Numbered from the stretch's first letter, positions 33,805 to 46,141 are shown. The stretch is 64,000 bases of DNA from Tethya wilhelma (GCA_964030475.1 CAXIPT010000002.1:15635566-15699565); one strand, 5' to 3'. Numbers and translations are program-made. Notes: generated by a model from the sequence alone, not told the origin.

Positions 33805-34180
33805 TCTGTTGTATACCCTGCGTCTCTTGTGTTCTCTGTATCTTGTGTATCTACTTTTATATTTCAGTGTATCCAGCACCTTTATCGTATACTCTGCGTC
33901 TCTTGTGTCTTGTACTGTATACAGCACCTCTATCGTATACCCAGCGTCTCATGTGTTCTCTGTATCTTGTGTATACTTTTATATCTTGTATACAGCACCT
34001 CTATCGTATACGCTGCGTCTCTTGTATTCTCTGTATCTTATGTACTACTGTATACTTCTATATCTTGTATACAGTACCTCCATCGTATACTGTGCATCTC
34101 TTGTGTTCTCTGTATCTTGTGTATCTACTGTATACTTTTATATTTCAGTGTATCCAGCACCTCTATTGCTGTGTGTTCTT
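33805..34180 (+). repeat. Minisatellite, about five units of 50-80 bp
   Basis: Units are built on GTATAC-N6-TCTCTTGTGTTCTCTGTA, TCTTGTGTATCTACTTTTAT and CAGCACCTCTATC. Unit lengths by eye are about 76, 50, 71, 79 and 80 bp. Open frames through it (VYSTSIVYAASLVF) come from the repeat, not from a gene. Confidence 0.75.
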
Positions 34181-34311
34181 TAATTGTATCTTGTGTTTAT
34201 CTATAACTCTGCAAAGAGTGCGAATGCTGTTTCAGGATCTAAAAACCAATTTCAGTATCTTTAATCGCATCCAACAGGATACTCTTTAGTGAACAAAGGT
34301 AATACATCACC

Positions 34312-35440
34312 AATTGTTAATTAATGAACATACATGTAACTTTGTACCACAATTCATTTCTAAAGATACTCGTATCTGCAGGTACCAGTCCCGTGTTCTG
34401 CTCATTCCATTTAACCTTCCAAGTGTAGGTCCCACTTGTCGTGAGGATCAAGCTGCATATGAACAGCTGGCATCATCATTTAAGAGCAATGCATACTCTG
34501 CACTGATTGGCTGGGTCATCCACCAAGAGATGGAAATGACTGACGATTAATCGGGTGCAGATGCTGTGCAAGACAAGATACGTGAAGCATTTGGGAGCAA
34601 TTTTCGGGCACTCAATGGATGGAAAATTGCCCTTTATTTCACTATCAAGGTATTATACATATCATGCATTACATTTCTATCTTGAATTACTACTCATAAC
34701 AATATGGTTGTTACAATGTTAATAATTTATAGCTATTGGATACTGCTGTGTCAAACCCTGGTCAATGAAACGGTCGATTTCGTTCGAAACAAAGTTCCAG
34801 CTACATATTCCAGCTCTGCTTCCAAAATTTCTTACAACACATCGTCAAGAGTCACTCTTCCAGAGGACAACCCTGAAAGAGTTGCCAATGACACATCAAA
34901 AGATTTGATGAGAATTGGAAGCAGTCATTCACTATCACATGTACGTATACATTACAGTCAATCACTTAATCGAAGTGCATACCTATGACATCATACATAA
35001 TATTGCAAGCAGGCTTATACATTATACATTTTTTATCAATTATTATAGCGTCTCAACTTCATACGGACTGGAATGAAAGTTAACAGCTGAGATTCTCTTG
35101 TTGTTCACTTAAATGGTATAGAGTGTCATCCTGAGGTAGCCAAGATGAATGAGTTCCTACTCATAATGTCCCGGCCATCAACAAGGCTCTTCAACAGAGG
35201 CCAAACCTTTGTGTGTCAGTAGGCAGTTTATCTCGGGGCATGCTGAGATCTGGTGTGGAAAGTTCCATCATAACCAGTGAAAACAGTAGCAAACAACAGA
35301 TCGCAACCTTTTATCTTGGAAAAATGGGAGACATGAAGACCAATTTTGTTGACCGTAAATACGTTGATCATACATCCATATGCATTAAGTTAGTCTTACA
35401 AGTCCTGCTATTGAACTCTGAATTTTAGCGTGCATTCCAC
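34312..35440 (+). pseudogene. Broken multi-exon gene, unrecognised
   Basis: Three coding-like blocks are separated by intron-like borders. Block one (to 34650) reads REDQAAYEQLASSFKSNAYS, then a TAA, then DKIREAFGSNFRALNGWKIA before GTATTATAC. Block two (34731-34940) follows TTTATAG and has ETVDFVRNKVPATYSSSASK and EDNPERVANDTSKDLMRIG before GTACGTATA. Block three follows TTATAG at 35049, with LNFIRTGMKVNS then TGA and further fragments. In-frame stops in blocks one and three show decay, or these are not exons. No domain recognised. Confidence 0.3.
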
Positions 35441-35551
35441 GTCATTGTACTATACTAAATCTAGTGTACTTCCTTATACTTTTTGGTCAGTTCTGGTCAC
35501 AAACAAAGAAGAAAACACCAATAATTGGCATTCAGGATGAAATTCCTAAGG

Positions 35552-35651
35552 TTGTAACTGTATAACATTATAATCTGCTGATTGTCGCCAGTTCTAACTA
35601 ACATTTCAAGCCACATGTGAAACTCAAGTTGAAACATTATTGAACAATGGA
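35552..35651 (+). mobile_element. BEL/Pao 5' leader fragment ending at the Gag start codon
   Basis: TTGTAACTGTATAACATTAT to AACAATGGA is the inverted copy of 51635-51734, the leader and start codon of the BEL element. It ends on the second base of the second codon at the N (35652). Sequence before 35552 does not match the BEL leader, so only part of the leader is here. Confidence 0.75.
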
Positions 35652-35689
35652 NGGCAAAATGAAAGACTCAATAAGGAGATTGTTAAATG

Positions 35690-35812
35690 CAGCCCATACA
35701 GGAAGAATTCTGCACACACTCTAACAGCCATTCCATCTTGTTTGCGTTCTTTTTACGATTTAGGCTCCATTCCTGTGTCTCATTACATTTCCAATGTTTT
35801 TTTTTACTTGTA
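35690..35812 (+). mobile_element. Half copy of the TAGGAATGG-group MITE
   Basis: CAGCCCATACAGGAAGAATT to TTTTTTTTTACTTG equals the right half of the 12.2 and 14.8 kb copies, including CCATTCCTGTGTCTCATTAC. The left half is missing at the N (35652). Confidence 0.7.
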
Positions 35813-36239
35813 ATTAATTAATTAGGTAGCCATGTTGCTGTGTTGCTATCGTAACCAAATTGATCGCTTTACCCATAAAAGTTAAAATTCCAAGTTTGGT
35901 ATCTGGAGGCACATCTGGATCAGAGATATGATTCATTTTCCAAATAATGCACACTTTTTAGCTGTATCTCATTAACAATTCTTTACCAAACTTATCCATA
36001 AACGTATATGATATGGCAAACATCCTGACAAATTTTGGTTGCCATAGCAACACTTGAACTTGACCACCTAATTGATTATTCATGTTTCACTTGATGTCCA
36101 TTAATTACAAAAATATTCGACATTTTTTGGTACCAAATTTGTAAACATGACAAGGAAAGGATGAAAATTAAGGATATGTAAAGCTATAAAGTGGGTTCTT
36201 GTTACGTGCAATTTTGATACATTATTGTTTGACCCAGCC

Positions 36240-36830
36240 TTAACTGCACAGAGTAAGCTAACTGTTTGGCTCTCTCTCTTTCTAAAAACATGGCCTAATA
36301 CCATTGCTAAAGTTCCAATGCCAATCCTTCGAATTTCTCCATCTTCTTATTATTATTCTATGTTTGCAAGACTTTTCTTGGAGACTGCTCACTTTTAGAA
36401 GCTGATTCTTGACCAAATAAACCTGTTATCTTTGTCTTCAGTCGCCATTGCCATCAGTTTTCATGGCTCTATATACAAGGCGAAAAGTGCCTTGTCTGTA
36501 TGGCCACCATTAATTTCTACATACCATACTCATGCATAATTCATGAGCAATCGGGAAATTTAAATTGACGACCCTTTCCACACACAAAGTGTCGGTTATA
36601 TGGAATTCGCCTGGAACTCTATTGTGATACCTGGTTGCTCTTGTTAGGTGGTGAATACTTTCTTAAATTATCATCATAGCAACACAAGTAAATCTTATGA
36701 TAGAACTCCTGCCTCCAAATGACTGAGATATGTGTTTCAGTTCAGTTTCAAGCAGACTATATAGTTGAGCACACAAACTCAAATGCAATTTGTAGAATTA
36801 TGTGAGTAAGATGAACACGAAGCTTGCCCA
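36240..36830 (-). repeat. Inverted copy of interspersed repeat R
   Basis: On the minus strand it matches the tail of the 12.2/14.8 kb repeats: GAAACACATATCTCAGTCAT, GTATTCACCACC, GAATTCCATATAACCG, GAATCAGCTTCTAAAAGTG, the A/G tract, and TTTAGCAATGGTATTAGGCC. It stops in the TAAG region near 36250. Short stretches inside look protein-like but have no frame. 36840-39380 has no recognisable gene; short exon-like stretches at 38218-38540 and 38890-38970 (ending CL before GTATAAAAG) cannot be identified. Confidence 0.65.
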
Positions 36831-39389
36831 TAAGATCTCGGTGCACATGAAGTTGGTTGCATTGATCTAATTGTTAAATCAGGGTGCAAGCTTGTATTAG
36901 CTTATGGCTATTCATGTATCCTATGTACAACTTGTATGTAGATGAATTGTTATAGATAAAAAAAATTTGAAAACAAATCTTGTCATTTCCTTGGAATACT
37001 CCTCTGTCATTTCTCTCCTCAGCTAACATCTTCAGAGAGTAAATTTAAAGATAGGCAAGAAAATGCTTCTATACTAAGATTCATAAGAGCTTGCATAAAA
37101 ATTTTTTTGTTCATTTACTATGGGATTACCATGAGATGTTTGTCATCCATTGACCTGTATATGGTAGGTGAAACTGCTTTTGAGACTGCATTTAATGTGA
37201 ATAATTATGAACATTCATACTGTGGAAGAACTTGAAACAAAATGGCTGTTTCTTCTATACTTTAGTAAAAGAAAAACAAAAAAGAAAGCCAATATGCATA
37301 GCTACTATACTAATTTTGTCGTGATATGCCTTTTATGTTTTAGTAAAGTCGATTGAGCTCACTTTCACCAAATTTAATTCGCGCCAAAATAACCAGCTAA
37401 TACAGTGTCTAAGTATAGTTTAATACGTGCATATTTTGAGTTACAAGATAAGTTTTCTTACAAGGTTGGTTTTCTGAGCGAGGTCGGTTTGAGCTGAAAT
37501 TGTAGGGGATTAATCTATACAGCTATATTATTTAGAGTATGCAAGTCAATTTTATGTGAGTTGGTTGCAATGGTATATAGCTAGTTAAAGTTCAGTTGTC
37601 ACGAATCTGTATCTATGTACATTACATTGTTAGTCATATCTGGGAGTTAAAAGTTACTATAGGCAAAAAATGGTCTGTGTTCTCTGTCTAAAATGCTAAA
37701 GTAGTAATGCTAAGTATATTGATGTAAATTGGTATGTATCTCATATTCAGTTAGAAGGGCATTATTGTATGTGTATTACAAGAAAACAAAATAACAAATA
37801 GAACATTTTGCATGATCATAACACACCCAAAGAAATCTTGCTTTCGAAATCATACAGTTTCAGCCTGTCTTGATAGGATGAGAAAGATCAGGAAAAAAAT
37901 ATAAATGGTCAAGGTTTGTCAGAAAAAGGGTTCTTGTTTTTGTGAACTGACAACTTCGACTTTTGGTCATGAAGCTTGAAAAGTCAGTAATTAACTAAGT
38001 TTCCATTCAATGTAGCTCCAAGTACCTACAATCTGTGAACAAAAATAAGTGGCACTATAATTACATGATTACTTTAGAGTTATTTCAGTGCACACAACTC
38101 AATTCTATGCACAGCTTCCCAAAATGGTTCAAACAACAATTCTCCTTGTAACTTTGATGTGCCTAGCTTGTCAAACAGTCCTCTTACCATGAAAACACTA
38201 ACTGTTTTGCCAATCTAGGTGGCTGCAGAGACCAAGATGATAGAGCTTCTTTGAATTCATCTAATACTTCACCCAAGTTGCCAAAACTAATCAATTGTCC
38301 ACTTCCCCTGTCATATACAAGTCTTCACAAATTTGCATCTCATCCAAGAACAGCAATACATACTTGTTTCTTCTGTCATGGTCAATGATTTAGCTGCTCT
38401 CACCAACATGATATCAGTATCTGTGGAGAAAGCTGGGTGAGCATTAGTAAAGGAGTGCAGTCCCAAAGAGTTCATTGTGAGGGCAATGTCAATACAATTG
38501 ATTCTTGTAGTGCCTCATATGAATGTGACCTGATGTAAAGGCACCACTGTATTATCAATGGATGCCACCTCAATCCTCTATTGTCATCCTTTACTGCAGC
38601 TTCCACTTGTTGCTACCAAGTTGCTTCAAGTGAAAAAAAACAATCACACTATAATTGGCTGCGTGCAAGATGATTTATGTTGTATTTTACTTACTCTGAA
38701 AGAATGATGAACCTTCCTGTTTTGTTGGGAGTGGTAAGTGAAACATGTTCAAAATGTAGGCTAAGTTTTGAGAAGTTTTTAGAAAGTTGAATTACTTTCA
38801 GTGGTGGCATGTGTCATATTATAAACACTAATGTTAGCTGCAAGAGTTGCAAGGGCTAATGTGTAAAAGAGAAGAATAAAAAAGATGAAAGTTGTGACTG
38901 TACTTCACAAGAATTTGATCCAACATCTATTTGTGGGAGACCTGTGTCTGCAGATCTTTCTTGTCTGGTATAAAAGGTATATTGTAGCAGTGTTTTCATA
39001 GTAAAAGTATTATCATTTCTTTAGATCCAGTTGTAAGGTTCTTGCTATGTTCATTATATGCCATAGTACCCTGACCACAGGGCACTATAGATAGCCAAAG
39101 GGGGCATGTTCATAATTCGCACGTAATCATGATAAATAAATTTATAACTAAGCTTTAAACGTGAGGTGATACTTAATGATGCTATTGAACACTAGTTGAC
39201 TGAAATGTGGTAAGCAGCATTACTGATGCTTTTTGATTTATGTGCTTACTGTACAGTTGTTAAAACTCATCGTTGGCATATTTGGCAAACTACAAAGGTT
39301 ATTATAGGCTTTCAATATTTTGTAGTTCCTTGTTAAAGGTAGTTTCTTTGCTGGAAGTTTAAATGTTACTAACTGCTCTTTCTTGCTTG

Positions 39390-39921
39390 TCAGTAGTATA
39401 TTAATACATCCGAATGCACTCCGAGGATCGATGTCCAGTCCTCTCTTGTATAATTTTTTTCTGGTACTCCAGCACTATACAAGTCAGTTGCTCCTGTTGC
39501 TCTCAAGCTGTGATTGTTTTTTTTGCCGCTTATTTTGGCTTTAACCACCTTGTTTTTGAGTTTCAGTTGAGCTATAACTCCAGATTGATTCTTCGAGGAA
39601 TTTTCAGTGTATATGTATCCATTTTCCACTCTCTGTAACTGAGATAGTGTGAGATTTCTGTGTTCTATACCACCCCTCAAGCAAAACACTTTCCCATTGT
39701 AGCTGCTTTTTGTAGTGATACAGGATAATTTATTTTGTTCCGAAAACTCCTCTGCTCCACAACAGATTCTCCTCTTCCTTTGAAATTGGTTCTGCTGAGT
39801 GCTTTTCAGCTCCAACTCCTTCAGCTCTCAAATTTTGGTATACTAAATCGATGGTTCGATGCAATGTTTGAAAACGAGGGTCATTTTTAGCAAGTATAAT
39901 TGGACACTTGTGTTGTGTCAA
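39390..39921 (-). pseudogene. Crypton-like tyrosine recombinase (DUF3504 type) remnant
   Basis: Minus strand from 39921: DPRFQTLHRTIDLVYQNL, ISKEEENLLWSRGVFGT, then a frameshift and NGKVFCLRGGIEHRNLTLSQ, YIYTENSSKNQSG, a gap, and ISGKKNNHSLRATGATDLYS. The FCLRGGxEHRNL block and the NHSLRATGAT block (catalytic R and H-x-x-R) are typical of the Crypton-derived tyrosine recombinase family. About a hundred residues between the two blocks are deleted, and the last tyrosine region is frayed (HSDVLIYY). It is a dead internal-deletion copy. Confidence 0.6.
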
Positions 39922-39984
39922 TACCTCTCATGTACCATAGTAATCCAGAAAGAATTCCTTGAATAGAAGATGGAGGAAAGAGGA

Positions 39985-40150
39985 ATTAATGGCCAAATCG
40001 TATTAAAAAGTGAACAAACAAGATAGAAATGGTTGTCAGTTAACTGAGCAGACACATAGGATAAACTCCTATCTTGTTTGCTCACTTTTTTTTTACAATT
40101 TAACCATTCCTATGTTCTTATTACATTTTTAATGCTTTTTATATTTGTCA
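39985..40150. mobile_element. Short foldback relative of the TAGGAATGG-group MITE
   Basis: GGCCAAATCGTATTAAAAAG at 39990 pairs with the inverted CTTTTTTTTTACAATTTAACC at 40087. The 3' side has CCATTCCTATGTTCTTATTA. Only about 165 bp long, the smallest member here. Confidence 0.55.
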
Positions 40151-40317
40151 GAAGTATCTATATATGAGCCTATGAGCATCATTAATGTTTATTTTTGATG
40201 CCCACCCACTCAAAATACAACCACCTTGAAAGGCATTTACTTTCTTCACAAAAAAAGGGTTCAAGTACATTGAAGCACCACGTTGTAACTACTGCTAACT
40301 TTTAAAATTTCTTTCAG

Positions 40318-40411
40318 GGTCAGTGTTATCATTTGGTAGTTTGTACGTCTAAAGATGAGGTGTGCAGTAAACATATCGAGAAACACTTCAACACCATACC
40401 TCATGCATATG
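40318..40411 (+). other. Orphan exon-like stretch
   Basis: TTTCTTTCAG acceptor, then an open stretch reading GQCYHLVVCTSKDEVCSKHI, then GTATGTATAT donor. No neighbouring exon found and no family recognised. Confidence 0.2.
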
Positions 40412-40912
40412 GTATGTATATAGCTGTATAACTGCCCTTATCACATCTCTCATAGACTACTTTCAGTTCTGCAGGTCTGTCAGCTTGTAGTTGATCAGAG
40501 AGATGTAAGATAACTTAAGTCTGGGGGTAGAATTTGATTAGCAGTTTTCTTTATAGTTTTTCAATGTAGGTGTTGTATATTATTGTTGGAAAGTCTCATT
40601 ATCTTGTATTCTTTCCGTATGAACGGGAAGAGTTTTTATTAAAGCAACAAGTTTTTAACTCTGTAGAACCAGAAGTCAAATCTGTAAATGTATTACCATG
40701 CTGCCCACATTAATACAGAATTAGACCAAAGAAGCACTAAACAAAGCAATAAATACTGTTGTTGTCCACAATACAAACATCAGAAAAGCCTCAGTACTGC
40801 ATGGAGTGCCCAAAAGTACACTGGCTGAGGGACAGAATTAATGATAAAGTTCTAGGAGGAAGCCATTTTAGTGGATACTCAACAGATGAAGAAGAGAAGG
40901 ATATATTAAAAT

Positions 40913-41205
40913 TTATGCTAGGGTGATTGTCCAGCTCATTATTTTGACCTTTTGGAGGAGATCATGTTGGTCACTGATAAGGTCAATGAGATGGAGGTTT
41001 TTGATCCTGTCTTGTGAATAGTTTTTGAAGGTTTTGGTGCAAGGGTGAAAGCCACTTTCATCCATGTTGAAGATCTGATATGGACAGTCTGCAACACCAC
41101 ACGACAGCAAGACTAATTAACGGAGAAATTCCAGGCAGAGTCTTTGGACTTAAGGTTGGTATCTTTTCCAAGAATGGTTCAAATGACACTTTCTCACACA
41201 CACAC
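40913..41205 (-). pseudogene. Pogo/Tigger-like transposase fragment
   Basis: Minus strand, in two frames: FEPFLEKIPTLSPKTLPGIS, then PYQIFNMDESGFHPCTKTF. The second contains the first catalytic aspartate in the context IFNxDExG, as in DDE transposases of the pogo group, and the first resembles the stretch before it (W..F..R.P.LS...P). The rest is missing. A CA microsatellite cuts the upstream side. Confidence 0.4.
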
Positions 41206-41258
41206 ACACAGACACACACACACACAGACACAGACACACGCGCACACACACACACAAA
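41192..41258 (+). repeat. CA-rich microsatellite
   Basis: CACACACACACACAGACACA and similar steps over about 65 bases. Confidence 0.9.
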
Positions 41259-42218
41259 CTCACTTCTAGGTGTCAGCATATCCACCATTGTTTTGAATCC
41301 AAGACTTCTGTACTTCTTCTTGGCTTCAGATTTTATCCTTAGGACAAATAATGGCCTTGTATAGCCCTGTGTTTGCATGTAGTTGAATTCACCATTTGAG
41401 ACAAAACTTACACATTAACCATGTCATGTAGCAGCAAAAGAGAAAGTGTTGATTTTTATACTTCCACTAAACACTTAAATCAACCCTTGAATAAGGGTGT
41501 ATTTGCTTCCTTAAACTTGAAAGAAAGTCTGTCATACCTGTAAGACTGACATCTCTGGAATGGTTGTCCAAAGATATCTTTTCCAAGCTTTTCTATGCTG
41601 CATGGTGATTACATCATATAAATTGCGTTGTAGATATTACTTTATTCTTCATGCAATACTAGTGATCAAGGACAGCAAACTGGAAGCAGTGAAGGCCAAC
41701 GTAGTAGTAACTACTGATATCTTGACTTATATTTGAGAATGGAAGTGTGCTGTTATTGATCTATAGTTGATTACATCCAGAGATTGAGATTGAAGATTGT
41801 AGCTAATGGATACATTCCTTCATGGGATTTGAAGGGAGTCCCTTTTCATACTTACATGTATGTTCCTGAGATATACCCCATCACCCAGTTCATGAAAGGG
41901 ATGATCATGCTAACATCATGAAGGTAAATTGCCAAATATCTAAGCTCTTGCTTCTATAATACCATTTGTTATGTTAACAAACATAGCTTATTTGTACATA
42001 CTTTCACTTGTACTGAACATTATTGTAGTTGCTATGGTTTCTGTGTAGGTATGATAATTAGTTAATTTACTGTAAATGTATGAATTGTAGCCTCACTATT
42101 GTTTGTCTTTCATTTTGTCTAGACAATACCTTTTGTCCTTGTAAGGAGGCCCTGTCTCTTATGTTCCTCTTAGTTTTGCATTTTAACTCACTTGTTGCTC
42201 TTTGCAATTTATGTTTAA

Positions 42219-43996
42219 ACGAGGAGGTCGCGTATAAAAGGGGCGTGGCCGGCCACAAATTCGCGACGTCAGAAAATGGCGTCGGAATTTTTTACTTTAG
42301 AAAATTGGTAACTAAGCAAGGGACTTACTCGCACGGGTCTTACACTGTGTTTTACTGAGTTTTACTAACCAAAACAGCTGCACAAACTTAGAGCGATACA
42401 GAGAGCGCCACAAATGAACAATTGCTGCAGTTTTTGAAGAAAACTACGTGTATTTTGAGAAAGAAGCGTTCTTTTACCATGCCAGGGAATAAACTTCTCG
42501 AGTGAAAGTGAAAAGGACTTGTTTTTGCGTGTCTGAAGATTGATAGGACCGTCAATGACGCCCAGAGTTTCTCAAAGTCTCAAAAAATGAAGCTTGCACT
42601 GCTGCTTGTAGCTGCTATAAATATTTGGAGTCAGTCCATTGGTTCTGAGCCATCTAGTGGTTCTATTTCTCAAGCTCAGGTCAGTACTTACAGAGTTAGA
42701 AAACAAAATACACACTTTTTTAGTGTAACAGTTGTTATATGTGTGGTAGGAGTATATACAGGTGGTGTTGATGGCCGAATGGTGAGGGTCAGGATATGTC
42801 GATGGTGGCTGTGTCTGCAAGACCCCTGTGTTAGTGTACTGTCGTTATGATTTCGTGGTCAGTCTGACAGGTGCAGCAGAGTCTTATCTGTGCTCCAAGT
42901 TATTAGAAGTTTACACCTGTAGTTTGTGACAAGTAAGTGGTCTATTTACTGTACGTATGTGTGTACATGTGATAATAGCGGAGTCGTGTCGTACAAACAC
43001 AGGTACATGTGATTTTCTTGACCAACATTTACACTTGAGCTTGGCTTATGATGAAATGGTGTTGAAATCTCCATGCACTTCCATGTTGAATTGGGCGTTT
43101 TGTCGAGTCCGTTAGCATGAAAACATCCATTTTATTGATGGTTAGTTGATACAATACAAATTTTTGCAAAATAATATTATTGACGCATGACTGACTGTTA
43201 TTGTACAGATCAGCTGATATTCAACTTGATGATAAAGATAGAAGAGAGCATCAACTCCACCACAACCAGTGTGCCATGTACTCTCTTTGTGTTCCTTCTC
43301 TACAGCGTCTGTAGATGCCTACTTGACTCACCATCATATGATCCCGGTAACTGAAAAAACAACAACACTATTGTTAGCAATTCATAGTACTTCTATTTTG
43401 CATAAACAAGCAGTTTACCTTCTAATCCAAACTATTTTGCAGGACATGAAATTAGCCAAATATTGCTCTACTCTTCACAAACTCAAAGAGACCTCGGTGA
43501 GAGTGACTAGAATGGTGTGCTGTCTTGGTACAGTGTCCATTGATGCCCTGGCAGAAACTAGCACAAGAATTGTGTATTGTTTTATACAAAGATGTGCTCT
43601 TGTTGTTAATAATTTGTAAAATAATAGTGTAAGTCTGTATTGGCAGTGTTACTGCCTGTATTTGCTGTACAATATTGTCAATGGCTGCCATGGAATACTA
43701 AGACCACAGAAGCAAACCAAATTCTTTGTATTGTTTACAAAATGACATAACAGGTAGTTTTTATTTGGTAACCACTACTACTGTGCAAGTAATTTGTGGA
43801 AGGTAAGCGTCGTAGTGCGTAGTTGTAGCAAAGAGAAAAAAGGAGCTCTGCAAGCGCCATGACGACAGTTTTTTACGTCTGCGCAAAAGGTCAAAGGTGG
43901 TGTCCGGGGATTTTTCTATTTATACCCCGTACCCCGGAAGTGATCCGAAACGAACGCGTGTGAATGATTGCGTCATTATAAACGCGACCTCCTCGT
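42219..43996. mobile_element. TTAA-flanked 1.78 kb element with short TIRs
   Basis: Ends ACGAGGAGGTCGCGTATAAA and inverted ACGAGGAGGTCGCGTTTATA; TTAA at 42215-42218 and 43997-44000. TTAA duplication is used by piggyBac and Kolobok; no transposase is visible, so it is non-autonomous. Just inside the left end are GGCGTGGCCGGCC and GCGACGTCAG; just inside the right end are AAAGGTCAAAGG, CCCCGGAAGTG and a TATTTATAC box. Both ends therefore resemble compact promoters pointing inward or outward. A candidate spliced gene starts at 42587. Confidence 0.8.
42587..42679 (+). CDS. Putative signal-peptide exon inside the TTAA element
   Basis: ATG in the context AAAAATGA opens MKLALLLVAAINIWSQSIGS, a convincing secretion signal, then EPSSGSISQAQ, ending CAG before GTCAGT. 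A later stretch (about 43208-43356) after TTGTACAG is open in one frame and has CTLFVFLLYSVCRCLL, membrane-like, but its phase does not join directly. No family recognised. It may be a captured host exon or chance. Confidence 0.3.
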
Positions 43997-44229
43997 TTAA
44001 TCCAGCTGAATAGCTAAGTGCTTGATTGAATTTTTTAATTGTGTACTCACCTACTTTGCCTTGTTTAGTATACTCCGCTTAAGTAAACAGAACAGTATAG
44101 ACCAGCTACACAGATCTCAAGTTATTGTCATTTGAACTTTTGTACTAGACTGAACCTTCTGAATTTTCCATGTCGCATAATTTTTGCCATTCAGAGGAGC
44201 AATCATTGACTTGATATCCGTCATACCGA

Positions 44230-45525
44230 GTAGAGTTAGTTCAGTGCCGCATGGCACTTATCAAGGACGGCAACTGAGGAAAACATTGTTCGCCTTGAGG
44301 CTCAAAGAAGGGGAGTCTGTGAATGAGCATATTCAAGTCATGACGTAAATCTTTGATGAACTGGCAGTCATTGGTGTGACGCAGTTTCAGAAGAAGATCG
44401 GGTAGTAGATCTCCTTGCAAGCCTACCAGAGTCATTCAACCTGCTAGTGACAGCACTAGAAGCTCAGTCTGAATCTGTTCCAAAGTGATCGGCGGTCGGA
44501 GATCGAAGCACTATCACAGGCCTTTCAGTTTTGTTTCCAGATACAGCAGTTGTTCTGTGACTATATCCCAGCTCTGGTTGCCAATGAAAACATACGAAGG
44601 GGTCCAAGATACAGTTCACCAGTCACTTTTCCAAAAAGCCTGGCTATTTCAAGCGAGATTGCTGAAAGTTCCTTGCATCTCGGAAAAGTCAAGCAGCAAA
44701 GACTGCTGAGGCTGGAGGGAGCGATGAAGAAGGCCTAGCAGAGGGATTAGTGATGCTGGAGATGTTGTTGCCTGATGGAAGTCCGAAAAAGTGCAAACTA
44801 GACAATGTGCTTTGCTTTAGCTTGCATAGAGTGTGTTGAAGGCATCTAGTGCAGGGAAGACTACTAAATTTGACCAGAAAGGTTGTGAGATCCTAAACGT
44901 ACAGAACAAAGTTATTGCCTTTGCCACACGAGTGGGAAATCTCTACCACCTTGAACATTGTTTCAAGTCCAAGAGTGTCAATGTCACAGACCAAGAATGC
45001 AATGAAGGGCTGTGGCAAAGGAGATATGGTCATCTCGGAGGGCAAAATCTACAGAAGATGGCAACAGAACAACTAGTGAAGAAGTTCACCTATAACTCAT
45101 CCAAACAAGTTGGTTTTTGTGAGACCTGTATTGGTGGTAAACATCACCACAGTCCTTTTCTTAGCAGCACTACACGTACAACCGAAGTACTTGAACTTGT
45201 ACACTCGGACGTCTGTAGGAAAATTCAAGAAAAGACTTTAGAAGGAGCTGGATACTTCCTTATGACAAATCGAGGTACACATGGTGTAGATTTTTAAGAC
45301 AAAGGATCAAGTATTTAACTGCTTCTGGTCATGGAAAGCCTTAGTGGAAAATCTGACGAAGAAAAAGGTGAAGACTATCTGTACAGACAACGGTGGAGAG
45401 TATACATTAAAGAAATTTGAGGAATTCTTGCAAGATGAAAGAATTTGCCATGAGCGTACGATCCCAAAGATGCCTGAACAAAATGATGTGGCTGAACGGC
45501 TCAACAAGACCCTAGTTGAGTCAGC
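44230..45525 (+). pseudogene. Ty1/copia remnant, Gag to integrase
   Basis: 44270-44460 keeps a copia Gag trace (RLKEGESVNEHIQVMT, stop, IFDELAVIG). 44833-45297 has the pre-integrase zinc region (LYHLEHC, LWQRRYGHLGGQNLQKM, FCETCIGGKHHHSPF) and the integrase start ELVHSDVC. 45368-45525 has TDNGGEYTLKKFEEFL and the NDVAERLNKTLVE block with the catalytic glutamate. Several stops and deletions. No reverse transcriptase of copia type follows; the frame changes identity at about 45526. Confidence 0.7.
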
Positions 45526-45789
45526 AAGATTATCTGAACTTAAGGTTTTTTCTCGGTTTAGTGAATTACTATCCAAGTTTCTGCCAGACTTAGCCACGAC
45601 ACTAGCACCATTGCATATGCTACTGAGGAAGCACCAGAAGTGGATGTGGACAGCCACGCAGCAGAAAGCATTCGAAGATGTCAAAGAGCTACTCAAGTCC
45701 TCCCAGGTGCAGATGATGAATTTTCACTCATACTAGCTTGCGACGCATCTTCGTACAGAGTGGGAGCCGTCTTGTCACATATGCTCTGA
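45526..45789 (+). pseudogene. Ty3-type RT/RNase H fragment fused in frame to copia integrase
   Basis: Directly after ESARL the same frame reads VFSRFSELLSKFLPDLATTL then APLHMLLRKHQKWMWTATQQ and AFEDVKELL, the end of a Ty3-type reverse transcriptase. A shift near 45715 leads to LILACDASSYRVGAVLSH, the start of Ty3 RNase H. The BEL LTR begins at 45790 within it. Confidence 0.65.
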
Positions 45790-46141
45790 TGAGAGCTCTT
45801 CCTTGGTGGAGTCTAACACTGGGAACATGCAGACTAATAGTATAGCTCACACTTGAGAGTCAGTTGTCAAAGAAATGTTATAGATATTCAGATATAGTTG
45901 CACAGAAACTGACAGGCAGTCACAAAGTAGCAATAACACATAGACTCTCAAGAACAAAAGAACTCAGTGGCTTTTATAGTGCAATCAATAAAACAATACT
46001 ACAACAGACTGGGAGGTAACGACACACACTACTGAATGGATGGGTGGTAACTACTATAGTTTAAATTGTTCTACACTACACATACAACTATACTGTAGAC
46101 ATGTTCCACCATACCGCCGGCCAAGACCAATCGGTCTTACA
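45790..46141 (-). repeat. BEL 3' LTR, 352 bp
   Basis: In element sense it starts TGTAAGACCGATTGGTCTTG and ends GAAGAGCTCTCA, so TG...CA. A TATA box (CACTATAAAAGCC, minus strand, about 45970-45982) gives the promoter. The GACCGATTGGTC palindrome lies at the very start. Stop codon of Pol overlaps the first bases of the LTR (46137-46139). The shared 105 bases with the 5' LTR differ by a few substitutions and one small gap near TTGTCAAA. Confidence 0.85.

Noticed and set aside
33757..34289. Three overlapping frames of 137-149 codons (VYSTSIVYAASL type)
   Set aside because: Products of the minisatellite; no composition or motif of a real protein.
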